In this document: piece by piece, positions 1-8,995 of the stretch
Numbering within the stretch: position 1 is the first letter of the stretch
How the letters are laid out: each line of letters starts with the position of its first letter
Source: Adiantum capillus-veneris
Taxonomy: Eukaryota > Streptophyta > Polypodiopsida > Polypodiales > Pteridaceae
DNA: 60,000 nt
NCBI GenBank assembly: GCA_014529385.2
Contig: CM043963.1
Span: 100,980,912-101,040,911, forward strand
Reading direction: 5' to 3'
The notes under the pieces: model-generated
What the model was told of the DNA's origin: nothing
Databases searched by the model: none
Seen by the model: only the letters and a program-made list of their open reading frames with translations
Made by a program: the position numbers and the translations under genes

Positions 1-543
1 GATTCCAGACATGCCAAAGTATGTAGCAAAAAACTCTTCAATAGCAACCGCAAGAGATTGGGGTGTTTCCATGCTTTCCTCCTTGATTCCACGAATGACG
101 ATGTTCTTTGAGCGTTTTTGCCGTTCTTGTAATTCTTGAGTGTCCACATTCTCTACATTCTTTGCTTGGACAATGGCTTGCGTGATAGGAGATGTAGAAA
201 CCACATTATCCTCACATATATCAACCCATGATTTGGATGCATTTCTCATCTCACATACATCATGTCGTATTGTATCTATCATTTCCTCTTTCAATACATG
301 ATCACTCTTAACTTTGCTCAAGCGCTCTTTCAATACATTCATGTCAACAAGAGCGCGCTTACATTCTTGAACTTCATTCTCAAGATGCATCAAGCGTGTT
401 GTTTGCATTCCAAGAACCTTCTTGAGGTGCTCATTCTCCACAACACGAACTCTTAAAGTGCCATTCTCCATTGCAAGTGCGTGCAACTCTTCACCTTGCT
501 TGTTGACGGTTTCTTGTAATGAGACCAAGTAAGCCATGATCAT
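1..543 (-). CDS. LINE ORF1-like protein, 3' part beyond window edge
   Basis: An uninterrupted minus-strand frame of 181 codons runs from ATG at 543 off the left edge; the frame is open upstream to a stop at 718-720. The first half is a heptad-rich coiled coil, with a stretch starting MAYLVSLQETVNKQ and ending near LKERLSKVKSD. It is followed by a linker and the segment RQKRSKNIVIRGIKEE, which is like the start of the RRM-type domain after the trimerising coiled coil of LINE ORF1 RNA-binding proteins. ORF1 would bind LINE RNA; ORF2 (endonuclease/RT) would lie left of this window. An in-frame second ATG at 537 is an alternative start. No stop or shift is visible. The family assignment rests on layout and one motif, so another coiled-coil protein is possible. 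Confidence 0.55.
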   Translation of the reverse strand, partial: MIMAYLVSLQETVNKQGEELHALAMENGTLRVRVVENEHLKKVLGMQTTRLMHLENEVQECKRALVDMNVLKERLSKVKSDHVLKEEMIDTIRHDVCEMRNASKSWVDICEDNVVSTSPITQAIVQAKNVENVDTQELQERQKRSKNIVIRGIKEESMETPQSLAVAIEEFFATYFGMSGI

Positions 544-740
544 TGCTTCTATTGTTGTAAACGATATGGTTGGATTAGCATCCAAATTCCTTGGAGATTT
601 TTCATCATTCTCTATGGCGAGTGTAGATTTTCCACCTTGCGACTTTTTTCCGACATTGCCTTCAAGTTGGCAACCAAAGCGCAAAGTTTTGACAGTTTTT
701 TCAATTCTGAGATGCTGTTACAACAAAGCCTTCCATCGCT

Positions 741-741
741 C

Positions 742-807
<66 letters not shown>
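741..807. repeat. (GA)n microsatellite
   Basis: Near-perfect GA dinucleotide array just upstream of the LINE-like frame. ORFs across it are low-complexity artefacts. Confidence 0.97.
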
Positions 808-808
<1 letters not shown>

Positions 809-984
809 ATACCATGTGCAAGTGTGATCCAAGGCATTGTTTAACATAGTGTAAACCCATGCAATTTAGGGCAAGACTATCTTTGGCATCAATGGGGGAG
901 AGAGTGAGAGGGGAGGAGGGGGGTGGGGGGTTTGCATGCCATATGCAAATATAAACTTAGGCATTGTAGGGCAGGTATAAACCC

Positions 985-985
<1 letters not shown>

Positions 986-1069
<84 letters not shown>
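986..1069. repeat. (GA)n microsatellite
   Basis: About 42 perfect GA units. It directly follows a copy of the TAAACCCAGG motif described at 851-3745. Confidence 0.97.
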
Positions 1070-1072
<3 letters not shown>

Positions 1073-1248
1073 TTACCCAAAGCCATTAACAAAAACTCCT
1101 TAGCTAGTTAGAAGCTTCAACATAGTTAGGTACAACATTGGGGCAGAAACATTAACATTGAAAACATGGCAACACTCATGTCATCCATAATTTACATAGC
1201 AATAAGTTGAGAGATGTAATACAAAAAAGCTCCATCCATGCATCATGC

Positions 1249-1720
1249 CTAAACCGACCTCAGCAATGCAAGGACAGCCGTTGCACCAGGGGTGCCACCA
1301 TATCCACTCAGGTGTGATGTGGAGTCCTCATCCATTGACACCTTCTTGCCTGCCTCACCTTCCCCATCCACATCTGTTGATGCATCCGCGCCTTGAGCAC
1401 CTGTAGCATCCAATTCATCACTTCCATCTACACTGTCTCCATCATCCCTACTACTCTCCCCATCATCCCCGCCACCATCATTGCTTTTACCACTCTCACT
1501 CTCGCCACTGTCTCCATCATCCCCACTTCCCTCAATCCATTCGTCACTCCCGTCCCCATCTCCCCCTTCTTCATGATCCTCAACCTTTTTTGTCACTCGC
1601 TTGCTCACTCCCTTGGTCATCATCAACTTCTTCATCATCCCCGCCATCACCATCACTAATATCATCTTCCTCCCCCGTCTCTTCATCCTCACTTATGGGA
1701 CTCAAGCTCCGAACACGCCA
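1249..1720 (-). pseudogene. acidic C-terminal exon of an unrecognised gene
   Basis: On the minus strand a pyrimidine-rich tract ending CTGTGCAG marks a 3' splice site at 1721, followed by an open frame beginning WRVRSLSPISEDEETG. It is rich in Asp, Glu, Gly and Ser (GDGSDEW, SGDDGDSGESESG) and ends with TAG at 1249. The frame used at the splice site terminates after a QASDKKG segment near 1580, while the equally acidic downstream frame continues for about 110 codons. The likely explanation is a single-base frameshift in the acidic tract. No domain was recognised; acidic tails of this kind occur in many nuclear proteins. It probably belongs with the exon at 1838-2331, separated by a 117-bp GT-AG intron (1721-1837) that contains the CA array. 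Confidence 0.4.
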
Positions 1721-1784
1721 CTGCACAGATAGGCTATGTAAACCCGGGCAATGTTAGACAGTGTAGACCCGGACATTGATGGGC

Positions 1785-1785
<1 letters not shown>

Positions 1786-1830
<45 letters not shown>
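1786..1830. repeat. (CA)n microsatellite inside an inferred intron
   Basis: About 22 CA units between the splice donor GTGAGT (1837 downward, minus strand) and the acceptor at 1721. Confidence 0.95.
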
Positions 1831-1833
<3 letters not shown>

Positions 1834-1837
1834 TCAC

Positions 1838-2331
1838 ATGGAATTCATAGCCTTGCCATATCTTCTTCATTATAGCATCTTTTTTCATCTCTTGCACAAC
1901 ATCAGTCTTTCGCATACGAGCCGCCACGAAGTCAAGAGGAAGTCATCTTTGGTGCATCGTACTTTCTTCTTGTTGATACAATCCCAGGCTTCCAATCCCC
2001 TAATGAGGGACCTTCCTTGAATAGCCTTGCGACTCAACTCGTACTTGCGATCCACGTCTTCAGATAGCTCTGTCACACGTACCCTATCTCTTTGTGTAGA
2101 CTTTAGAATGGGGTTTAAAGAAGCACCAGTCACCCTCCCTCCCACTCTATGTGGAATATCTACCCTCAACCCATGTTGCTTACAAAGGTGGTCCACCATA
2201 CGTTGCTGCTTGTCCATCCACGTGTTTCTATTTGGGCAAGCCGGATCTGCTCGGCACATCCGGATGAGCTTCCCATCAACATAAAGCTCTGCATATGGCC
2301 GGGATGACTTCAAAGATTCGGCTCTCTGCAC
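1838..2331 (-). pseudogene. internal exon with possible C2H2-like zinc motif
   Basis: Minus-strand frame entered at a 3' splice site near 2331 (TATATAG/GTGCAG) and leaving at a strong donor, CAT/GTGAGT, at 1838/1837. The peptide contains YVDGKLIRMCRADPACPNRN and, after an 11-residue spacer, VDHLCKQHG. The spacing Cys-x5-Cys then His-x4-His suggests a metal-binding motif. It then has a basic, charged stretch. Near 1933 the frame must shift by one base: the reading ending at 1885 stops, whereas the neighbouring frame gives a clean peptide (DFVAARMRKTDVVQEMKK and on to IWQGYEFH) up to the donor. A one-base loss therefore probably inactivated it. I do not recognise the family; a transposase-associated zinc finger or a nuclear protein would both fit. 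Neighbouring exons lie on the same strand on both sides. Confidence 0.4.
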
Positions 2332-2459
2332 CTATATAAAAAAACATACCTGCATAACTTTAGAAATGGTAGGCAACCCTTGTTAACCCAAATATAAACC
2401 CGGACATGACTGAGACTAAATGTAGACCCGGGTCAGAGAGGGACTCGCAAGACCGTCAC

Positions 2460-2834
2460 TCAATGCTTGAGAGGATTGGCCTTTGTTCGCTTGGATGTAG
2501 ACCTTGAATTAGCCCCTTCTACTTCAATAAGCTTTCTCTTACTACCTTTGGCTTCTTTTGCAGTGGCAATTGTAGCATTTGGCTCGGTCTTCTCCTGCAG
2601 TTGAAGCTTTTCCTTCCCCTTTTAACTGGCCACCTTGGGTTGTTTCTCTACCTCACGACCGTTCAAGTGGACAGTTGAGGGCTTTTGAACCACATGTGAA
2701 CCTTTCTCCTTGGGCTTCACAAGAGCCTTCTTTGCTTCAGAACCCTTCATTGGGACCTTCTCCTTGGGCTTCACAAGGGGCCTATTCGCATTGGAACCCT
2801 TCATTTGGACCTTCTCTTTGGGCTTCACAAACAA
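2460..2834 (-). pseudogene. Lys-rich segment with three 19-residue repeats
   Basis: Minus-strand frame with three tandem copies of a 19-residue unit of the form VKPKEKVxMKGSxAxxxL, encoded by 57-bp DNA repeats (about 2660-2830). It is followed by a stop (TAA near 2617) and then, in the same frame, a further basic stretch of about 53 codons ending PLKH and TGA at 2460-2462. The tail holds KGSKRKL and SKRTK, which look like nuclear localisation signals. An internal stop in otherwise coherent basic sequence suggests decay. The position between other minus-strand exons suggests it is part of, or next to, the same gene. No family recognised. Confidence 0.35.
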
Positions 2835-2943
2835 CCTCTTCCCATCCGCACTTTTGGCTTGATCTCATCTAGCTTTGCCATCCGGCTTCATCAACCTTCG
2901 GGTTTAACCTCTACCCACAAACAAAACCTTGGGATCAACCCAC

Positions 2944-3420
2944 CTTATAAAGAGAAGCCATGAAATGCAACCTTTTAGCACCATAGACTTGACGGATAAA
3001 CCCGGCCAATCCCGACATGGCATGAAAAACTGGGCAATCCTGATGTGCAAACATGGGCCCAACATGTAAATCTAGGCGAGCCCGAGTTGGAGAAGGTGAA
3101 AATATGTGCATCCCTCCCTTTGTCGCCAACTCCACAATAGCAGGATCCTCATGCAACATTTGATACCCGTCTCCGTTTGAAGGTATGGCTGCCTTCTTGC
3201 CCTTCTCAACACATTGCATAAAGAGCAACAATTAGACCGCACCCCAATGGCCATGATTTGGCATAAACCCGGACATACTTGCATTTACTTGGAAGTGGCC
3301 TCATGCAATACTTGGAACTCTATTTCTTTCTCCTTTTCAACACCCTACAATAATCAGAAATAGATTTCAACGAGCACTCCCATGGCCATGCCTCTACGCA
3401 AGTGTAAACCCAAACATACT
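2944..3420 (-). pseudogene. duplicated exon units with two 75-bp introns
   Basis: Three minus-strand exon pieces can be delimited. The first ends with CAA/GTATGT at 3420. The second (3344-3289, 56 bp) follows TTGTAG and reads VEKEKEIEFQVLHEATSK before GTAAAT. The third (3213-2944) begins CVEKGKKAAIPSNGDGYQMLHE and ends SLYK before GTGGGT. The second and third exons start with the same VEK-x-K...LHE pattern, and the introns before them are both exactly 75 bp and similar, so an exon-intron unit was duplicated. At the third exon the acceptor AG has become AA, which should disrupt splicing. The third exon also contains HVGPMFAHQDCPVFHAMSG. Family unknown. Confidence 0.45.
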
Positions 3421-5832
3421 TGATTTTGGTGGACAGTGGCCTCAATGTCATCTCCCGCATCAGGGCTTGCCATCACATGCCTATCCTCACAAAACTTTGA
3501 TCTTTTTTCGGATTGCATCAGGATTTGAGCTTGCGTGTTTCTTTGTTGTGCAAGAGGATGCTTCTACCCTTACCCCCCTTGACAGGGAGCTTACTTGGGT
3601 TCTTTTTCATAGGAGGAGTGGGATGGGGGTCATCCTACTCCCTTTACTCGGACACCACCACCTCCATAGTGACATGCAATGTTGTTTGTGCAAGGGTGAG
3701 AATCCCATGCCCGCCTCGTGCCCTAAACCCAGGCTAATTGAGCAACACCATAAACCCTTACCTAGTCACTATTCAACATGCCTTCCTCCCCTCCTTGTGA
3801 AGACAAAAGGTACTCCTCTGCCTGGGTCATCACATGCAAAAAGGGAAAGCTGTAATAGCAACTCCATGCCCGTCATAGCGAGGGAGCCCCCTCCGCGTTA
3901 CCTGCGATCGGGCTTTACTTCTCCCACTATGGGTTCCCCCTTTTGCAGCCTTGGGGGGGGGGGGGGGGTTGGGCGTGGAATAAGCACCCCGCATGCCGCC
4001 ACCCTTTGCCTTCCTTGTCTTCTTTCCACCCGCCATGTGCAATGTCACTTAGCCTTCGACACTTGCCTTCCACCCCCTAGCCGTGCCTTGTGTCATGCTT
4101 GCAACGATACCCTGAGCAGGGGAGCCCCAAGAAGAGTTGTCGAGCGCCTTAGAGAGCTTCAAAAGAACGAGACTAAATGCCTGCATTGAAAAACCTTAGG
4201 CACCATCCCCGAGGGTACGAGATACTAACTAAGGTACTAAACTCAAGGAGCCAATAGCCGTCCCCTCCATGCCCTAATGATGTCCAGACACGTTGACGCG
4301 GACAGAGGGAGAGTGTCTCTCTCTATGTGTGTGTGTGTGTGATTCTAGCTATTGCGCTAAAGATTGTGATAGGTTAGTTTGTGTTTTACAAATTGTGAGG
4401 TTAGCATCTCAAGCATGTCTAGGGTCTATGTTCTTAAAGGTGCCATTGTTTCTCTCATTTTGGTGATCTTCGCTGAGAATGTGCACATCATGAGTCACTT
4501 TGTAGTTAGCATGGAGAATCATAGATAGCATATGTCCTATTTGAAAGGAACATCTAGAAAGGTGTAGTATACTACATATCAAACTGCCTTCACTCGATGC
4601 ATTCACTCTTTACCCTTTGAGTTGACATGATGAAGCAACAGATGATGGAAATATGTAACACTCTAACTTTTCCAGCATGAAGTTAGTATCTTACCCCTTA
4701 GTATCTTACCCCTTGATCAAAAATATTATACTCGATAATGTGAATATTATCCATTATGAGGGATTTGATATATGAAGTTTAGTCAAATACCTCCTCAAAG
4801 TAGCTTAAGTAACATCACCTGCAAGGAAATAACAACATAGCCTTGTGGAGTCTCGAAGCACAAAACAAAACCGTTATGATATAGACGTCAAGCACTATAT
4901 GACCAAAACCACATCGAACAAAGGGAATATAATAATATATGAGGAATTATCAAATCATTGCTTTACTGGAGATAAAAAAAACCTTCCAGGGTGGTCAACT
5001 CTCCCGGCAGTGTAGCAACACTTGTGTGCTTAATTAAAGGATTTCCCAAACTGGTCTAGCTATCCAAACCCAAAACCAACATCTCTCTCTTTCTTTTGCT
5101 CTTGGACAAGAAAGGCGATGAAGAAGACGACATAGGCGAAGAAAATCAAAAATTGGCTTCAAGAATTTGGCATTAGCTTTATTCCTTTCCTTTAGTGTAC
5201 GTCGCTTGTTGTGAGTTATAGAGAGGGGAACCCTGGTGTACGCTGCTTGTACCAAGCATGCATAGAGCCCCAATTGTGGTGATTTCTTAATCGATTTCTA
5301 ATTTTGATTAGCAATTTAGTTCTTGGTTCTAGTTTGCAATCTGTGTCACATTTCTTGTGCTTTAAATCTTTCAAATCACTCTCTCGCAACCAAAGGCCCC
5401 ATGCCTTCCTAGATGCTCTCCCAAATCGCCTAATACCCGATAGCGTTGACCTCTTGGGAAGTTTTTTCCCAATTGCTATGCTTTGTGTGATTTAAAATTG
5501 GTTGGAAGCCAATGTCAATGATATATTGTCTCTTGATGGGTATCTTGCCAAGCGTACAACCATGGACAAGTTGACACCAAGGGGGGAGTGAAATATTGGA
5601 AGCATATAAGAGGACTCAAATTGGCTAAGCTAGATATCTGCATCATGTCCTTCTCCCTTGCCCCCAGAGTGTAACTTTTGATATGTTGCTCTTATGAAGA
5701 TTCTAATTGCACCATTGGCTTCAAAAGGGGGGTAAAAATTTCCCTAGACACCTAGTGGATCAAGTGCGCAAGCGGGAGTGTATGTGTGTGTGTGTGTGTG
5801 TGCATCAATGAAGAAGAGAGGAGACACATGTT
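3421..5832. other. no supported gene
   Basis: The minus strand between about 3480 and 4050 has short basic, Lys/Arg/Gly-rich frames that could be more upstream exons of the same decayed gene, but no boundaries can be set. A G-run of about 16 bases lies at 3953-3968, and short (GT)n tracts at about 4326-4341 and 5781-5803. From 4200 to 5832 I see AT-rich sequence with nothing recognisable. Confidence 0.5.
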
Positions 5833-6283
5833 GTGGTGGACTCCAAACACAATAGTGTTTAGGGTTATGAGTCCTTATTATTTTATGTAGAATGAATGTA
5901 GTTCTCGGCTATTGTCCAACCGCCCAACACTTAGGCATGGCACATTGGGCTTTACCACCCCAACAACCTCCCACTTAAAGGGAAATGTGCCTTTAAGTTG
6001 GGGTGACAATGTATATATACATACAAAACATGTAGACAATGACCATGATAATCTATCCAATGCCCATGAGTGCCCAACAATGTGCAAACCGCTATGAAGG
6101 TGAGCCTTTTGTTAGAAGATCAACAGGATTCTCGCTGGTGTGAATCTTGGAAAGCTACAATTGCTTGTCCTAATGCACCTCGCAAATGAAGTGATACTTC
6201 ACATACACATGCTTTGTCTTTGCATGAAACACTAGATTCTTTGCCAATTGTATAGCACTTTGGCTATCACAATGTAATGTGAA
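5833..6283 (-). mobile_element. Copia 3' end: RNase H remnant, polypurine tract, LTR start
   Basis: The minus strand from 6283 encodes a Copia RNase H end. FTLHCDSQSAIQLAKN matches the catalytic Asp motif region (CDNQSAI), and it continues with HAKTKHVYVKYHFICEV. After an in-frame TAG come KIHTSENPVDLLTK and HCWALMGIG, the usual C-terminal signature. At least three in-frame stops show decay. The purine-rich AAGTGGGAGG at about 5970-5980 and TGTTGGGG immediately after mark the start of the 3' LTR, whose body occupies roughly 5833-5968. The upstream RT is absent; sequence changes to another Copia remnant at about 6284. Confidence 0.75.
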
Positions 6284-8040
6284 GGAATGTATCGAAGGCG
6301 TGGTGTGTGCAGCGAAGATGGAGAGAGAAGAGAGGGAGAGAGAGAGCACGACCCAGAGATGTGGGGTGGAGCTCCCAAATCTCACCATATGAGCACAGTG
6401 TGAGAATGAGTGAGAGCTCCTTATTCTTTGTATGTATAAAGAATAAGGAGATAAATGTGGGTGGCCGAACACTGGCCGACGGACACGGGCAAAGCATAGT
6501 GAGGCACACTGCCTTTACCTAACATTCTTCCACTAAAGGCTGTGTGCCGATAAGTATCGAGAAGACTAGCCTAAATCTAGTATATACAAGAGGTGAGAGA
6601 AGACGACTCTCAACCTATGCCCAATGGCTCACTCCAAACACATGAGTGCATATGTAACCACTCTAGTGAAAATGCAACATGCATACCACTAGGGCTAGAG
6701 CCACGATGGCACTCCTGATATAGGTATCACGAGTGACAACCTGTATGGCTCCACAATGCACAATGCTATTGTTAGTCATCGCTCAACTGACAACTCCCAC
6801 TGCAAATACCGCATAAGCAAGATCAGGTCTCGAGACCAAAAGGCTGGACATGAGAGACTCAAAAGCCAATGAAACATGCACTATGTGTGCCAACCTATCC
6901 CTATCAAGCAACCTCAGTGCCATATGCATCCTCATCAGGAACCACCTGACTATGCATCACCATGTCATCATCGTCTGGCAAAGGCATATCTATTGAGAAT
7001 GACTACAAAATCAAAAAATTAGCACCATTGCAATCACACACAGCTTTCTGAAGGACATTGTTGCCCTCAAACGTATTAGGCGCATCGTAGAACAATGCAT
7101 CGGTCTCTGGCTCAACTGATGTCACCTCAATTGATGACTGACCAAGCTATGCATCCCTTGAGATACCACTGTCTGCGTGAGCATCACCACAAGACAAATG
7201 CACAACCTGCTCTCCATGCAGCACATCTGCAAAAGAGACACGCCTCGTCTCTCGCTCCAAACATGGCTACAAAAATACACAGAGACTACACCGCCTCGTG
7301 TGTCAGAAATATGCAAAGGGTATACCATACCACTCCTAGCACCTCTAGCTATCACCAGTGATCCCCTATGCATCTAAAATGACCGCTCTCCAAGCAGTAC
7401 ACAATGTCCACTACTCTACAACTAACGAACTGAAATGAGACTCTGACTGAATCTTGGTACATAACGTACATCTTGTAGCGCAAGCAATGCACCGCTAGGT
7501 AAATACATGCATACATCCTCATCACCCACTATGTCATATGTTAAAGCATCAACAAACTGCACACAACCAAGTCTCCCACTAGAGAAAGAGAAAAACAAAT
7601 CATGATGTGGCGTCACGTGAAAAGCTACATGCTTGTCTAGTAGAAAACGCATAGACAATGTGCTATCCCAAGACACAAAGTAGTCTGAAGGCAAGGTAGA
7701 CTCAAAAGTGACATGCTCGTCACATGCATACTCTCTAGAATCTGTCTTCATAGTAGCACCATGCACTTGTCTCTTTCGCTGCTTCATACACCTGAAGCAA
7801 CGACATCTAATATGCCCATCGTGGTCGTAGTGCCAACATTTCAGTCGCGATCGTGAGAGAGAACCACCTCTAACCTGAAGCGTCTCCATATCCATACCAA
7901 AACTATGGCAAACAATGCTTGAGATCACAAGAATCTCCCACCCGAGAGAAAACCACTGTCTCACAAGCAAAGAAGGTGAGCAAACGGTCAAGATCACTAG
8001 CCTCTGCAATAGGCATACATAGCTGGCAAAATTTCGGCAG
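6284..8040 (-). mobile_element. Copia element A: LTR plus deleted gag-protease-RT remnant
   Basis: In minus orientation a gag zinc knuckle is seen near 7830 (CWHYDHDGHIRCRC, second Cys replaced by Tyr). A protease remnant follows (FHVTPHHDLFFSFSSG ... LPSGALLALQDVRYVP), with the catalytic DSGA replaced by DKHVA. Next is the post-protease segment GSLVIARGARSGMVYPLHIS near 7350. Downstream, without integrase or RT palm, comes an RT-connection remnant around 6760-6860 (SRPDLAYAV, FAVGVVS). A tract equivalent to the polypurine/LTR junction lies near 6534, and the LTR body at about 6284-6533. The order matches element B (28800-39830), so both descend from one deleted ancestor. Many stops; not functional. 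Confidence 0.7.
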
Positions 8041-8995
8041 AGTCTCCTCTGTAAAACTGGAGCAAAAAACTCAACAGTAAATCACAATGGAGACAACAAC
8101 AAATGCCCAATGGCCAATCCGGGAATGTACTCGTCTGAAATCACCTCACAAAGTCATACACAGAGCCAAACCACTCTAGCCGAAGTATCACTCAATGGCA
8201 CTACAAATGTCATACATATGTGAGAAAAAATTGCTTCCAAAATGTGTCAATGAATGAACAATGTGCCAAAAAATTGTAGCATACACAACCTGTGTAAAAG
8301 TGAGAGTCAAAATGCAACAACTATCAAGAGTAACAAGAACTATACTTGTAGAGTAACACAAGCTCGTATATGGCTGCAAATCAGCCCCAAAACAGCCCCA
8401 AATTCATCTCTCAAATAGCTGAAGAAATAGGTGACAATTGTGCCACAAATTAGCGTACAATTGAGCCATAGGCACCTGCAAAGAGGGAACGATGGATGAA
8501 AATTTCAGCTCAGAAATGACCTTCAAACCTGCCTGTAAAACTGTCAATGTGAGAGCTAAGCTCGATCACAAACTATGGCGAGAATTTGGGAAAATCCGGC
8601 ATAGTTTTCCCTAAAAACTGAGCAAAAACTCAAGTACAATCTCTACCATAAACCATAATACTACTCAATGCCAGAATGGCTCCACATTTTTACATACAAT
8701 GGCAATCCGCACTCAACACATCAACAGAATGACCACGCATAAGCAAACGCCAAAAGAGTTGCAATCCAAAAACTTGATCAATGCGAAAACAATGCTCTCA
8801 AGAGAGCTCACCGACACTTGAAAGTGCTCACCAAAATGCATGTACAATGGGCATCAACCATGTGCCATCACCATATGAAAACCATCTACACAGACCATGA
8901 ATCCAAGCACAAACTCATTGCCAAAGTATCCTATGAAAACGTGTGAAAGAAGCTCCATACTCCCACTCCTCCTCAGTCACTTCTTCACCTCACTG
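8041..8995. other. leader region of Copia element A
   Basis: No coding frame. The stretch at about 8360-8500 is clearly similar to 38890-39060 in element B (shared GCAAATCAGCCCCAAAACAG and CACCTGCAAAGAGG), so it is the untranslated or gag-5' part of the same family. The 5' LTR was not found. Confidence 0.5.

Larger units (their letters stand above)
851..3745. repeat. dispersed TAAACCC(G/A)G(G/A)CA motif family
   Basis: A short motif of the type TAAACCCGGRCA, often followed by a GGGCAA-like partner, recurs at about 851, 951, 975, 1738, 1772 (TAGACCCGGACA), 2393, 2421, 2996, 3065, 3262, 3402 and 3721. Several copies lie in inferred introns just downstream of splice donors of the minus-strand gene remains; the copies at 3262 and 3402 are in two homologous 75-bp introns. 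Their origin is unknown; nested duplication of one intron is the simplest reading. Confidence 0.6.

Noticed and set aside
536-1111. ORFs rich in RERERE or SLSLSL repeats
   Set aside because: They only translate GA/CT microsatellites. The same applies at 13090-13622, 20315-20628, 23006-23465 and 39685-39995.
1393-1659. 88-codon plus-strand ORF, Ile/Thr/Pro-rich
   Set aside because: Complement of the acidic Asp/Glu/Gly-rich minus exon.
3467-4189. 240-codon plus-strand ORF
   Set aside because: Pro/Ser/Cys/His-rich with no domain. The opposite strand carries basic gene-like segments and the composition fits a shadow frame.
5034-5495. two small ORFs of 79 and 63 codons
   Set aside because: No domain or supporting context; unremarkable intergenic sequence.
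8195-8215. GGCACTACAAATG as the left CACTA terminus
   Set aside because: Matches only CACTACAA, lacks GAGG and any GCGTCGCTA subterminal repeats.
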